Source: Sulfuricella sp. (lineage in GTDB: Bacteria > Pseudomonadota > Gammaproteobacteria > Burkholderiales > Sulfuricellaceae). Taken from it: a stretch of 64,000 nucleotides of DNA. A program made the position numbers and the translations under genes. Within the stretch, counting starts at the first letter, position 1. Each line of letters opens with the position of its first letter. The notes under the pieces are model-generated. The model was not told the origin of the DNA, searched no databases, and saw nothing but the letters and a program-made list of their open reading frames with translations. Below, in pieces: positions 27,543 to 36,025 of the stretch. The stretch covers positions 1 to 64,000 of the forward strand of contig JAGXQV010000104.1 of NCBI GenBank assembly GCA_018336195.1. The letters are read 5' to 3'.

Positions 27543-29687
27543 ATGCCTTATCCCTTTCTCCACGGCCTTAATCCCGAGCAGCGCGCCGCCGTCACGCTTC
27601 CCCACGAATCCGCACTGATCCTGGCCGGCGCCGGCAGCGGCAAGACGCGGGTGCTGACCACCCGTATCGCCTACCTGATCCAGAGCGGACAGGCGACACC
27701 CGGCGGCGTACTCGCCGTGACCTTCACCAACAAGGCCGCCAAGGAAATGCTGACGCGCCTCTCGGCGATGCTACCGATCAACACCCGCGGCATGTGGGTG
27801 GGCACTTTCCACGGCCTGTGCAACCGCCTGCTGCGCGCCCATCATCGCGAAGCCGCCTTGCCGGCGCTGTTCCAGATTTTGGATAGCGCCGACCAGCTTT
27901 CGGCGATCAAGCGCCTGCTGAAATCGCTCAACGTGGATGAGGAAAAATACGCGCCCAAGCAGGTGCAGCATTTCATCAACGCCTCCAAGGAAGAAGGGCT
28001 GCGGGCCGAACAGGTCGATGCCTACGACACCTACACGACCACGCTGCGCGAGGTGTTCGCGGAATACGACCGCCAGTGCCAGCGCGAGGGCGTGGTGGAT
28101 TTCGCCGAATTGCTGCTGCGCAGCTACGAGTTGCTGAGCCGCGACACCAATCTGCGCGAGCATTACCAGAGCCGCTTCCGCCATATTCTCGTGGACGAAT
28201 TCCAGGACACCAACCGTCTCCAGTACCGCTGGCTGAAACTCCTGGCCGGGCCGGCAACGGCGGTGTTCGCGGTGGGCGACGACGACCAGTCGATCTATGC
28301 CTTTCGCGGCGCGCACGTCGGCAACATGCACGAATTCGAGCGCGATTTTTCAGTGCAAAAAATCATCAAGCTGGAGCAGAACTACCGCTCCCACGGCAAC
28401 ATCCTCGACGCCGCCAACGCCCTGATCCACCACAACGCCGGGCGGCTCGGCAAGAACCTGTGGACTTCGGAAGGTGCCGGCGAGCAAATTCGCCTGTTCG
28501 AGGCGGCGACCGACCAGGAAGAAGCCGCTTTCATCGTCGACGAGGCCAAGGCGCTGCAACGCGAAGGCGTGTCGCTCGCCGACATCGCCATTCTCTACCG
28601 CTCCAACGCCCAGTCGCGGGTGCTGGAACATGCCCTGTTCAACGCCGCCATGCCTTATCGCGTCTACGGCGGATTACGCTTTTTCGAACGCCAGGAAATT
28701 AAACATGCGCTGGCTTACCTGCGCCTGATGGCGAGTTCCGACGACGATGGCGCCTTGCTGCGCGTCATCAATTTCCCGGCACGCGGCATCGGGGCGCGCA
28801 GTCTGGAACAGTTGCAGGACGCCGCCAAGACGCGCGGCGTGAATCTTTTCGAAGCCGCCTGCATGCGGGTGGTGGGCGGCAAGGCCGGCACGTCCATCGG
28901 CAATTTCGCGGCGCTGATCGAGATGCTGCGCGGCGAATGCGCGGATTTGCCGCTACCCGAACAAATCGAGCACATGCTCGACAAGAGCGGTCTGCTCCTC
29001 CATTACCAAGGCGAAAAAGAAGGCGCGGAACGGGTCGAGAACCTCAACGAACTGGTCAACGCCGCCGCCGGGTTCATCGCGGAAAACCAGGACGCCAGCC
29101 TCGCCGGCTTTCTGACCCACGCCGCCCTGGAGGCCGGCGAACATCAGGCCGAAGCGGGCATCCAGGCGATCCAGTTGATGACCGTGCACGCCGCCAAGGG
29201 GCTGGAATTCCACGCGGTATTTCTAAGCGGGCTGGAAGAAGGGCTGTTTCCCCACGAGAACAGCCGCAACGAGCGCGACGGTCTGGAGGAAGAACGCCGC
29301 CTGATGTACGTGGCGATCACTCGCGCGCGGCGGCGCCTGTACATTTCCTACGCGCAAAGCCGCATGTTGCACGGCCAGTTCCGCTACGGCCTGGTGTCGC
29401 GCTTTCTCGGCGAGATTCCCGGCGAATTGCTGAAAGCCATCAACACCAGCCGCAGCCATTCCCACGCCGCCTGGGGCGCACCTTCCCCAGCGCCGCAAGT
29501 CCGCGCCAGCGCCGTCACGGCCGGCGCAACGTGGCGCATCGGGCAGAACGTGGTGCATCCCAAATTCGGTGCGGGGGTGATCGTCAATTGCGAAGGCGGC
29601 GGTGACGACGCGCGCGTCGAGGTGAAATTCCGCGACCACGGCGCGAAGTGGCTGGCGCTGGAATACGCCCGTATGACCGCCGTGTGA
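27543..29687 (+). CDS. uvrD: DNA helicase II UvrD
   Basis: A 3'-5' superfamily 1 helicase for nucleotide-excision and mismatch repair. 714 residues: Q-motif LNPEQRAAV, Walker A AGAGSGKT near residue 30, motif II VDEFQDTN, motif III VGDDDQSIYAFRGA, motif IV LEQNYRSHGNILDAAN, motif V TVHAAKGLEFHAVFL and motif VI YVAITRARRRLYI. The C-terminal 55 residues (GQNVVHPKFGAGVIVNCEG) form the Tudor-like tail that in UvrD binds RNA polymerase, which supports UvrD over Rep or PcrA. Confidence 0.96.
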   Translation: MPYPFLHGLNPEQRAAVTLPHESALILAGAGSGKTRVLTTRIAYLIQSGQATPGGVLAVTFTNKAAKEMLTRLSAMLPINTRGMWVGTFHGLCNRLLRAHHREAALPALFQILDSADQLSAIKRLLKSLNVDEEKYAPKQVQHFINASKEEGLRAEQVDAYDTYTTTLREVFAEYDRQCQREGVVDFAELLLRSYELLSRDTNLREHYQSRFRHILVDEFQDTNRLQYRWLKLLAGPATAVFAVGDDDQSIYAFRGAHVGNMHEFERDFSVQKIIKLEQNYRSHGNILDAANALIHHNAGRLGKNLWTSEGAGEQIRLFEAATDQEEAAFIVDEAKALQREGVSLADIAILYRSNAQSRVLEHALFNAAMPYRVYGGLRFFERQEIKHALAYLRLMASSDDDGALLRVINFPARGIGARSLEQLQDAAKTRGVNLFEAACMRVVGGKAGTSIGNFAALIEMLRGECADLPLPEQIEHMLDKSGLLLHYQGEKEGAERVENLNELVNAAAGFIAENQDASLAGFLTHAALEAGEHQAEAGIQAIQLMTVHAAKGLEFHAVFLSGLEEGLFPHENSRNERDGLEEERRLMYVAITRARRRLYISYAQSRMLHGQFRYGLVSRFLGEIPGELLKAINTSRSHSHAAWGAPSPAPQVRASAVTAGATWRIGQNVVHPKFGAGVIVNCEGGGDDARVEVKFRDHGAKWLALEYARMTAV

Positions 29688-29700
29688 CGGCCAGCCTGCC

Positions 29701-30459
29701 TCAGGCAAACGGCGACGGCTCTTCGGTAGGCACCGCCGGCAGCGGCTGAATGAATATATCCTGGTAGCCGGTATAGATCGTAATCAGGATCACCGGCATC
29801 ACCACCAGCATTCCCAGTCCAAAGGGAATCATGCCGATGAACATGAGGACAAAGGCGACCGCGCCGAACACCGTCATCGGCCACAGGTTGGCCAGGCACG
29901 CCTTGAAGGAGAGCAGCATCGCCTGCGGGGCGGGCATGTCGTGGAAAAACACCAGCACCGGGGCGAACCAGTAAGCCATCAGCAAAGGCGTCAGCAACAT
30001 CAGCGCCACCAGCAGGGCCACAGTTATGCTGCCCATCGCGCCGACCGGCACGTCGGGCGGTTGCCCCCCCATCATCCCATTGAGCGCCACCGCGCCGAGC
30101 ATGGTGCCGCCGCCCGCCAGCATGGTCAAGCCGGCGACGAGGACGCCACCAACCAGCATCAGCGCGCCGATGGTCAGAAGCTGACCAGTGTTGTGCATGA
30201 AGCCGGCGAACAGGTGGCGCACTTCCAGCTCCTGGCCTTTTTCCAGGTCGCGGCAGCCCATCATCAGACCGGCGATGAATATCGGCTGGAGCAGGTTGGG
30301 CACCACCAGGCCGAGCAGCGGGATCATGGTAATCCCCAGCAAAATCACGAAATACAGGACGAACAACACCATCCAGATCGGCGGATTTTTCTTGAAGATG
30401 GTGAAGGCATCGGCTATCCAGCGCCATCCCTGGCCGGCTTTGACACTGCGATATTCCAT
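29701..30459 (-). CDS. BPSS1780-family membrane protein
   Basis: A 252-residue inner-membrane protein of unknown function found widely in betaproteobacteria. It starts with the family segment VKAGQGWRWIADAFTIFKKNP and has about six membrane helices, including MVLFVLYFVILLGITMIPLLG and a glycine-rich pair around residues 95-120. The C-terminus is proline-rich. It lies 16 bases after thrB on the same strand and converges with uvrD with a gap of 13 bases. Confidence 0.85.
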   Translation of the reverse strand: MEYRSVKAGQGWRWIADAFTIFKKNPPIWMVLFVLYFVILLGITMIPLLGLVVPNLLQPIFIAGLMMGCRDLEKGQELEVRHLFAGFMHNTGQLLTIGALMLVGGVLVAGLTMLAGGGTMLGAVALNGMMGGQPPDVPVGAMGSITVALLVALMLLTPLLMAYWFAPVLVFFHDMPAPQAMLLSFKACLANLWPMTVFGAVAFVLMFIGMIPFGLGMLVVMPVILITIYTGYQDIFIQPLPAVPTEEPSPFA

Positions 30460-30475
30460 GATGATTCCTGTCCTT

Positions 30476-31414
30476 TTACGTGGTTAGTTGCGAGGGGTGG
30501 GCGACATGTTCCGCAAGAATGCGGCGGAAATGCCCAGGGTCTTTAGCATAGGTCATTTCACCCGGCCGCGGAAAGTAAAAATCGTGCAGGCGCGACAGCC
30601 AGAAGCGCAAGGCGGCAGCGCGCAGCACTCCCGGCCAGGCCTCGCGCTCGCCATCGGTGAAAGGCCGCTCGGCGGCGTAAGCGTCGAGAAATGCCGCCAA
30701 GCGTGGCGGGTCGAGCCGCCACTCGGGAGTAACACACCAGTCGTTGACGGCAACGGCCACATCGAACAACCAAGCGTCGTTGCACGCCGAATAGAAATCC
30801 ACGATGCCACTCAAGCGGTCGTTTTCGAAAAGGGTGTTGTCGCGAAACAGGTCGGCGTGGATGACGCCCTGCGGTAGGCTTTCGTAACTTTGCGCCGCCT
30901 GCCAGGCCAGTTCCGCTTCCAGCAGCCGCGCTTCCGCAGCCGGCAGATGAGCCAGCAACCCGGCTCCGGTCGCTGCACGCCACGCCGCCCCGCGCGGGTT
31001 GTCGTGGCGCGCCGGATAAGCCGCGCCGGCGAGGTGCATCCGGGCCATCGTCGTGCCGACTTGGGCGCAGTGGTGCGGTGCCGGTTCCTCCAGCGAGGCA
31101 CCGGGCAAACAGGTCGCCAGGCTGGCCGGTTTGCCGTTGAGTTGCCTGAGGTAACAGCCGTCGGCAACCAGCGGACGGGGACAGGGAATGCCGTGGGCAG
31201 CGAGGAAATCCAGCAGATCGAGGTAATACGGCAACTGCGCGGCGTCCAGCGTCTCGAAAAGCGTCAGGACATAGCGCCCGGAGCTACTGACCACGTAAAA
31301 ATTGGTGTTTTCGATGCCGGTGGCGATCCCGGCGAAATCGCGCAGTGCGCCGACCCGGAAAGGCTCCAGCCAGGCGACGAGTTCAGCCTGGCTGACCGGG
31401 GTAAAAACCGACAT
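30476..31414 (-). CDS. thrB: Homoserine kinase ThrB (APH-like type II)
   Basis: Phosphorylates homoserine in threonine synthesis. The 312-residue protein belongs to the aminoglycoside-phosphotransferase fold of homoserine kinases used by many betaproteobacteria instead of the GHMP type: SVFTPVSQAELVAWLEPF at the N-terminus, GIENTNFYV, the Brenner-type catalytic loop VIHADLFRDNTLFEN near residue 190 and the DFYSACND metal motif. A DUF2782 gene lies 38 bases upstream, as is common near polA in this group. Confidence 0.93.
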   Translation of the reverse strand: MSVFTPVSQAELVAWLEPFRVGALRDFAGIATGIENTNFYVVSSSGRYVLTLFETLDAAQLPYYLDLLDFLAAHGIPCPRPLVADGCYLRQLNGKPASLATCLPGASLEEPAPHHCAQVGTTMARMHLAGAAYPARHDNPRGAAWRAATGAGLLAHLPAAEARLLEAELAWQAAQSYESLPQGVIHADLFRDNTLFENDRLSGIVDFYSACNDAWLFDVAVAVNDWCVTPEWRLDPPRLAAFLDAYAAERPFTDGEREAWPGVLRAAALRFWLSRLHDFYFPRPGEMTYAKDPGHFRRILAEHVAHPSQLTT

Positions 31415-31452
31415 GGGGAATTACGGGATGGAGAAGAGAAAAACCGTCACGC

Positions 31453-31785
31453 CTAGAAGTTGCCGATCACCCACAGCGGCACTCGCACACCGGAGTCCAG
31501 GCTTTCCTGGCGGGCGAACTGGCCGTCACCGCGATTGTCGATCAGGTAATAGGATTTACCGTGGGGCGGCGTGACCTTGAGCATGTAGAGTTTGCCGCCG
31601 ATGCGGTATTCCTGCACGGTATCTTCGCCACGCTTGGTGATGGTAACTTGCGGCTCCAGCGGTTGGTCGAGGTCGACGCCGGCGGGCGGTGGCGGCACTT
31701 CCGGCAACGGCTGCAAATCCTTGGGCTTGTCGGCAAACGCCGGCAGGGCCAGGCAGAACAGGAAAACGGCAATTAGGCGGCGCAT
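31453..31785 (-). CDS. DUF2782 secreted protein
   Basis: A 110-residue protein with a signal peptide (MRRLIAVFLFCLALPAFA) and a short proline-rich stretch followed by the DUF2782 core (VTITKRGEDTVQEYRIGGKLYMLKVTPPHG). Function unknown. The start at 31785 was chosen for the signal peptide; the frame stays open far upstream inside thrH, which is a shadow. It sits between thrH and thrB, an arrangement usual in betaproteobacteria. Confidence 0.88.
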   Translation of the reverse strand: MRRLIAVFLFCLALPAFADKPKDLQPLPEVPPPPAGVDLDQPLEPQVTITKRGEDTVQEYRIGGKLYMLKVTPPHGKSYYLIDNRGDGQFARQESLDSGVRVPLWVIGNF

Positions 31786-31829
31786 GATCGATCCTTGATT
31801 TTTTTGTGATGTTAAGGAAATTTTAGCAC

Positions 31830-32444
31830 CTATTCGCCGATGCGGGCGCTGGCGTCGAGAATCGCCTGGCGGAAGGCGTCGTAGTCGCGCACCACGGGGA
31901 ATTGCGGGAATTCGCGCACCACGTTTTCCGGAGGATGGAAGAGGATGCCGGCATGGGCTTCGCCGAGCATGGCGGTGTCGTTGTAGGAATCGCCGGCGGC
32001 GATCACCCGGAAATTGAGTTCCTTGAAAGCCTTCACCGCGGCACGCTTCTGGTCGGGCATACGCAGGTGGTAATTGACCAGCATCCCGTCGGCGTCGGCT
32101 TCCAGGCGGTGGCACAACAGCGTCGGCCAGCCCAGTTGGCGCATCAGCGGTTCGGCGAATTCGTAGAAGGTGTCGGAGAGGATCACCACCTGAAAACGTT
32201 CGCGCAGCCAGTCGATGAATTCGCGCGCGCCTTCCATCGGACCGAGGGAGGCGATGACTTCCTGGATGTCCGGCAAACCGAGCTTGTGCTCGGCCAGAAT
32301 GTTCAGGCGGTACTTCATCAACTTGTCGTAATCCGGCTCGTCGCGGGTGGTACGGCGCAACTCGGGGATGCCGGTACGCTCCGCGAAAGCGATCCAAATC
32401 TCGGGGACCAACACGCCTTCTAGGTCAAGACAAACGATCTGCAT
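31830..32444 (-). CDS. thrH: Phosphoserine phosphatase / homoserine phosphotransferase ThrH
   Basis: A HAD-superfamily enzyme of 204 residues. In Pseudomonas aeruginosa ThrH removes phosphate from phosphoserine and can pass it to homoserine. Motif I is [11 protein letters not shown] (with E replacing the second catalytic D, as in ThrH), motif II ILSDTF, motif III lysine in QKRAAVKAF and motif [14 protein letters not shown]. The D-x-E form and the length match ThrH rather than SerB. It lies 44 bases upstream of DUF2782 and close to thrB. Confidence 0.93.
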   Translation of the reverse strand: MQIVCLDLEGVLVPEIWIAFAERTGIPELRRTTRDEPDYDKLMKYRLNILAEHKLGLPDIQEVIASLGPMEGAREFIDWLRERFQVVILSDTFYEFAEPLMRQLGWPTLLCHRLEADADGMLVNYHLRMPDQKRAAVKAFKELNFRVIAAGDSYNDTAMLGEAHAGILFHPPENVVREFPQFPVVRDYDAFRQAILDASARIGE

Positions 32445-32535
32445 GATTTCTATCCTCGCCTATCGCGAAGGATGGGCGCATCAAAGTATTAAAAGGCGGC
32501 ATTTTACCATCATCCTGCCGCCCATTTCCGAAGAG

Positions 32536-33264
32536 TTACAAGCTGAGTTGAATCTCGCGCTCGGCAGCCGAGGGCTCGAAGGTGCGCCCTTCGTAGTAAC
32601 GGAAAATCGCCTCGACCACCGCTTCCGGTTCGTTGATGACCTGAATCAGGTCGAGATCTTCGTAGGCGATCATGCCTTCCTTGGCCAGGGTATGCTTGAA
32701 CCAGCCCAACAGGTCGCGCCAGAACGGCTCGTGCACCAGGATAATGGGAATCTTGCGGCTCTTGCCGGTCTGCACCAGGGTGAGCGCTTCCATCAACTCG
32801 TCGAGAGTGCCGAAACCACCGGGCATCACCACGTAGGCGGTGGCGAACTTGACGAACATCACCTTGCGCGCGAAGAAATGGCGGAAGGTCTGGCTGATGT
32901 CCTGATAGGGATTGGTGTGCTGCTCGTGGGGCAATTGGATGTTCAGGCCGACGCTCGGCGAAGAGCCGAAATACGCGCCCTTGTTGGCCGCTTCCATGAT
33001 GCCCGGCCCACCGCCGGAAATCACCGAAAATCCCGCGTCGGAGAGACGCCGCGCGATTTCCTCGGTAAGCATGTAATAGGCGTGATCGTGCGGCGTGCGG
33101 GCGCTGCCGAAGATGCTCACCGCCGGACGGATGGCCGAGAGGCGCTCTGTCGATTCGACGAATTCTGCCATAATCTCGAACACCCGCCACGATTCGCGGG
33201 CGGAATAGGATTGGGCGAGGACGTCCTGGTCGACGATCTTGGGAAGTTTTTCGGAAGTGCTCAT
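32536..33264 (-). CDS. LOG-family protein (nucleotide 5'-monophosphate nucleosidase type)
   Basis: A Rossmann-fold protein of the TIGR00730/LOG family; members release ribose phosphate from nucleotides, including cytokinin precursors. 242 residues with SGGGPGIMEAANKGAYFG near residue 80 and the catalytic PGGFGTLDELMEALT near residue 140. It is of the longer bacterial type II form. It diverges from polA with only 11 bases between the two starts, so each promoter must lie in the other gene's coding region. Confidence 0.9.
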   Translation of the reverse strand: MSTSEKLPKIVDQDVLAQSYSARESWRVFEIMAEFVESTERLSAIRPAVSIFGSARTPHDHAYYMLTEEIARRLSDAGFSVISGGGPGIMEAANKGAYFGSSPSVGLNIQLPHEQHTNPYQDISQTFRHFFARKVMFVKFATAYVVMPGGFGTLDELMEALTLVQTGKSRKIPIILVHEPFWRDLLGWFKHTLAKEGMIAYEDLDLIQVINEPEAVVEAIFRYYEGRTFEPSAAEREIQLSL

Positions 33265-33275
33265 TGGAAACCCAT

Positions 33276-35987
33276 ATGAAAACGTTGTTGTTGGTGGACG
33301 GTTCTTCTTACTTGTATCGCGCCTTTCATGCGCTCCCCGATTTGCGCAGCCGCGACAACGAACCGACCGGCGCTATTTACGGCGTGCTCAACATGCTGAA
33401 GCGCCTGCGCAAGGATTATAGCGCCGATTATCTGGCCTGTGTCTTCGATGCCAAGGGCAAGACCTTCCGCGACGACTGGTATCCCGAATACAAGGCCAAC
33501 CGCCCGCCCATGCCCGACGACCTGGTGCGCCAGATCGCGCCCCTTCATGAGGCGGTCCGCGCCATGGGCTGGCCGCTCATCATGGAAGAAGGCGTGGAGG
33601 CCGACGACGTGATCGGCGCATTGGCGAAACTGGCCGAGGCGCAGGGCGTCCGCACCGTGATTTCGACCGGCGACAAGGACATCGCGCAACTGGTCAACCC
33701 GCACGTCACCCTGATCAACACCATGAGCAACGAAACCCTCGACGAGCCGGGGGTGCTGGCGAAATTCGGGGTGCCCGCCGCGCGTATCGTCGATTACCTG
33801 ACGCTGATCGGCGACAGCGTGGATAACGTGCCGGGCGTGACCAAGGTCGGCCCCAAGACGGCGGTGAAATGGCTGACGCAGTATGAAACCCTCGACAACC
33901 TGGTGGAACACGCCGGAGAAATCGGCGGCGTAGTCGGCGACAACCTGCGCGCCGCCCTGGATTGGCTGCCCCAGGCGCGGCGCCTGCTCACCATCAAATG
34001 CGATGTCGAACTGAAGGAAAAGCTCACCGAACTCACCCCGCAAGCACTGGATACCCCCAAGCTTATCGAGTTGTTCGAGCGTTTCGATTTCAAGACTTGG
34101 CTGCGCGAAATGCGCGACACCGCCATCAAGGCCGATACGCCCGCCCCGGCGGCGCAACAGTCGGGCCTGTTCGAAGAAGCGGAACGGGAATACGAAACCA
34201 TCCTCACCACCGAACAACTGGATGGCTGGCTGGGCACCATCACCCAAGCCGAACTCACCAGCATCGACACCGAAACCACCGGCCTCGACCCGCTCACCTC
34301 GCGCCTGGTCGGGATTTCGCTGGCGGTCGCCCCGCACCGCGCCGCCTACCTGCCGCTCAACCACCGCTATGCTGGCGCACCCGACCAACTCGACGAAGAA
34401 TCCGTGTTGGCGCGTCTCAAGCCCTGGCTGGAAAGCCCGACGCAGCGCAAGCTCGGGCAAAACCTCAAATATGACCGCCACATCTTCGCCAACCACGGCA
34501 TCCGCATGGCCGGCGTGGAACACGACACCCTCCTGCAATCCTACGTGCTGGAAAGCCACAAGCCGCACGACATGGACAACCTGGCGGAACGCCACCTCGG
34601 GGTGAAGACCATTGCCTATGCCGAGGTATGCGGCAAGGGCGCCAAACAGATCGGCTTCGACCAGGTCGATCTCGACACCGCCACCCGCTACGCCGCCGAA
34701 GACGCCGACATCACCCTGCAACTCCACCAGACCCTGTATCCGCAGGTGCAAAAAGACGCGCAACTTGACGACGTGTATCGCCGCATCGAAATGCCGCTGG
34801 TCGAGGTGTTGTTCGACATGGAGCGCCACGGCGTGCTGCTCGACTGCACCCTGCTCGGCAAGCAAAGCCAGGAACTCGGTGAAAAAATGCTGCACCTCGA
34901 ACAAAAGGCCTTCGAGTTGGCCGAGCAGCCTTTCAACCTCAATTCACCCAAGCAAATCCAGGAAATCCTCTTCGACAAACTGGGTCTGCCGGTGAAAAAG
35001 AAAACCCCGAGCGGTGTGCCATCCACCGACGAAGAGGTGTTGCAGGAACTGGCTCTGGATTATCCATTACCCAAGCTGCTGCTGGAATATCGCGGCCTGA
35101 CCAAGCTCAAATCGACCTACACCGACAAGCTACCCAAAATGGTCAACCCCGCCACCGGGCGGGTGCATACCAGCTACAACCAAGCCGTCGCGGTGACCGG
35201 ACGATTGGCGAGTTCCGAGCCGAATTTACAGAACATCCCGGTGCGCACCCAGGAAGGGCGGCGTATCCGCGAAGCCTTCATCGCCCCGCCCGGCTGTTCG
35301 ATCATCGCCGCCGACTATTCGCAGATCGAACTGCGCATCATGGCCCATTTGTCGCGCGACGCCAGCCTGCTCAACGCCTTCGCCGCCGGGCAGGACATCC
35401 ACCGCGCCACCGCCGCCGAAGTCTTCGCCATCCCCCCGCAAGAGGTGGACAGCGAGCAGCGCCGCTACGCCAAGGTCATCAATTTCGGCCTGATCTACGG
35501 CATGTCGGCGTTCGGCCTGGCCGGGCAACTGGGCATCGAGCGCGGCGCGGCGCAAGCCTACATGGACCGCTACTTCGCCCGTTATCCGGGCGTCGCCGAT
35601 TACATGAAACGCACCCGCGACCTCGCCAAGCGCCAGGGCTTTGTCGAAACCGTCTTCGGCCGGCGCCTGTGGCTGCCTGAAATCAACGCCGCCAACCCGA
35701 TGCGCCGCCAGGGTGCCGAGCGCGCCGCCATCAACGCCCCGATGCAAGGCACCGCCGCCGACCTCATCAAGCTCGCCATGATCGCCGTACAAGGCTGGTT
35801 AAACGCAAAGAACCTGAAAACCCGCCTCATCATGCAAGTCCACGACGAACTGGTGCTGGAAGTCCCGGACGATGAACTGCTGATGGTCAAAACCGAACTG
35901 CCAGGCCTGATGTGCAACGTCGCCGAACTCGCGGTGCCGCTGGTGGTGGACGTGGGAGTGGGGCCGAACTGGGAACGGGCGCATTGA
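33276..35987 (+). CDS. polA: DNA polymerase I PolA
   Basis: Repair and Okazaki-fragment polymerase, 903 residues. Domains in order: 5'-3' exonuclease (1-about 290; LLVDGSSYLYRAFHAL, GVEADDVIGALA, ISTGDKDIAQLV), 3'-5' proofreading (about 310-490; active DTETTGLDP) and polymerase (about 500-903; motif A DYSQIELRIMAHLS, motif B RRYAKVINFGLIYGMSAFGL, motif C MQVHDELVLEV). The ATG at 33276 was chosen over an in-frame TTG at 33264. An extra copy of its last 86 bases is found at 41170. Confidence 0.97.
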   Translation: MKTLLLVDGSSYLYRAFHALPDLRSRDNEPTGAIYGVLNMLKRLRKDYSADYLACVFDAKGKTFRDDWYPEYKANRPPMPDDLVRQIAPLHEAVRAMGWPLIMEEGVEADDVIGALAKLAEAQGVRTVISTGDKDIAQLVNPHVTLINTMSNETLDEPGVLAKFGVPAARIVDYLTLIGDSVDNVPGVTKVGPKTAVKWLTQYETLDNLVEHAGEIGGVVGDNLRAALDWLPQARRLLTIKCDVELKEKLTELTPQALDTPKLIELFERFDFKTWLREMRDTAIKADTPAPAAQQSGLFEEAEREYETILTTEQLDGWLGTITQAELTSIDTETTGLDPLTSRLVGISLAVAPHRAAYLPLNHRYAGAPDQLDEESVLARLKPWLESPTQRKLGQNLKYDRHIFANHGIRMAGVEHDTLLQSYVLESHKPHDMDNLAERHLGVKTIAYAEVCGKGAKQIGFDQVDLDTATRYAAEDADITLQLHQTLYPQVQKDAQLDDVYRRIEMPLVEVLFDMERHGVLLDCTLLGKQSQELGEKMLHLEQKAFELAEQPFNLNSPKQIQEILFDKLGLPVKKKTPSGVPSTDEEVLQELALDYPLPKLLLEYRGLTKLKSTYTDKLPKMVNPATGRVHTSYNQAVAVTGRLASSEPNLQNIPVRTQEGRRIREAFIAPPGCSIIAADYSQIELRIMAHLSRDASLLNAFAAGQDIHRATAAEVFAIPPQEVDSEQRRYAKVINFGLIYGMSAFGLAGQLGIERGAAQAYMDRYFARYPGVADYMKRTRDLAKRQGFVETVFGRRLWLPEINAANPMRRQGAERAAINAPMQGTAADLIKLAMIAVQGWLNAKNLKTRLIMQVHDELVLEVPDDELLMVKTELPGLMCNVAELAVPLVVDVGVGPNWERAH

Positions 35988-36025
35988 AATTGGAAATGTT
36001 GGGCAGCTCGATGAAGCCGCGCAGC

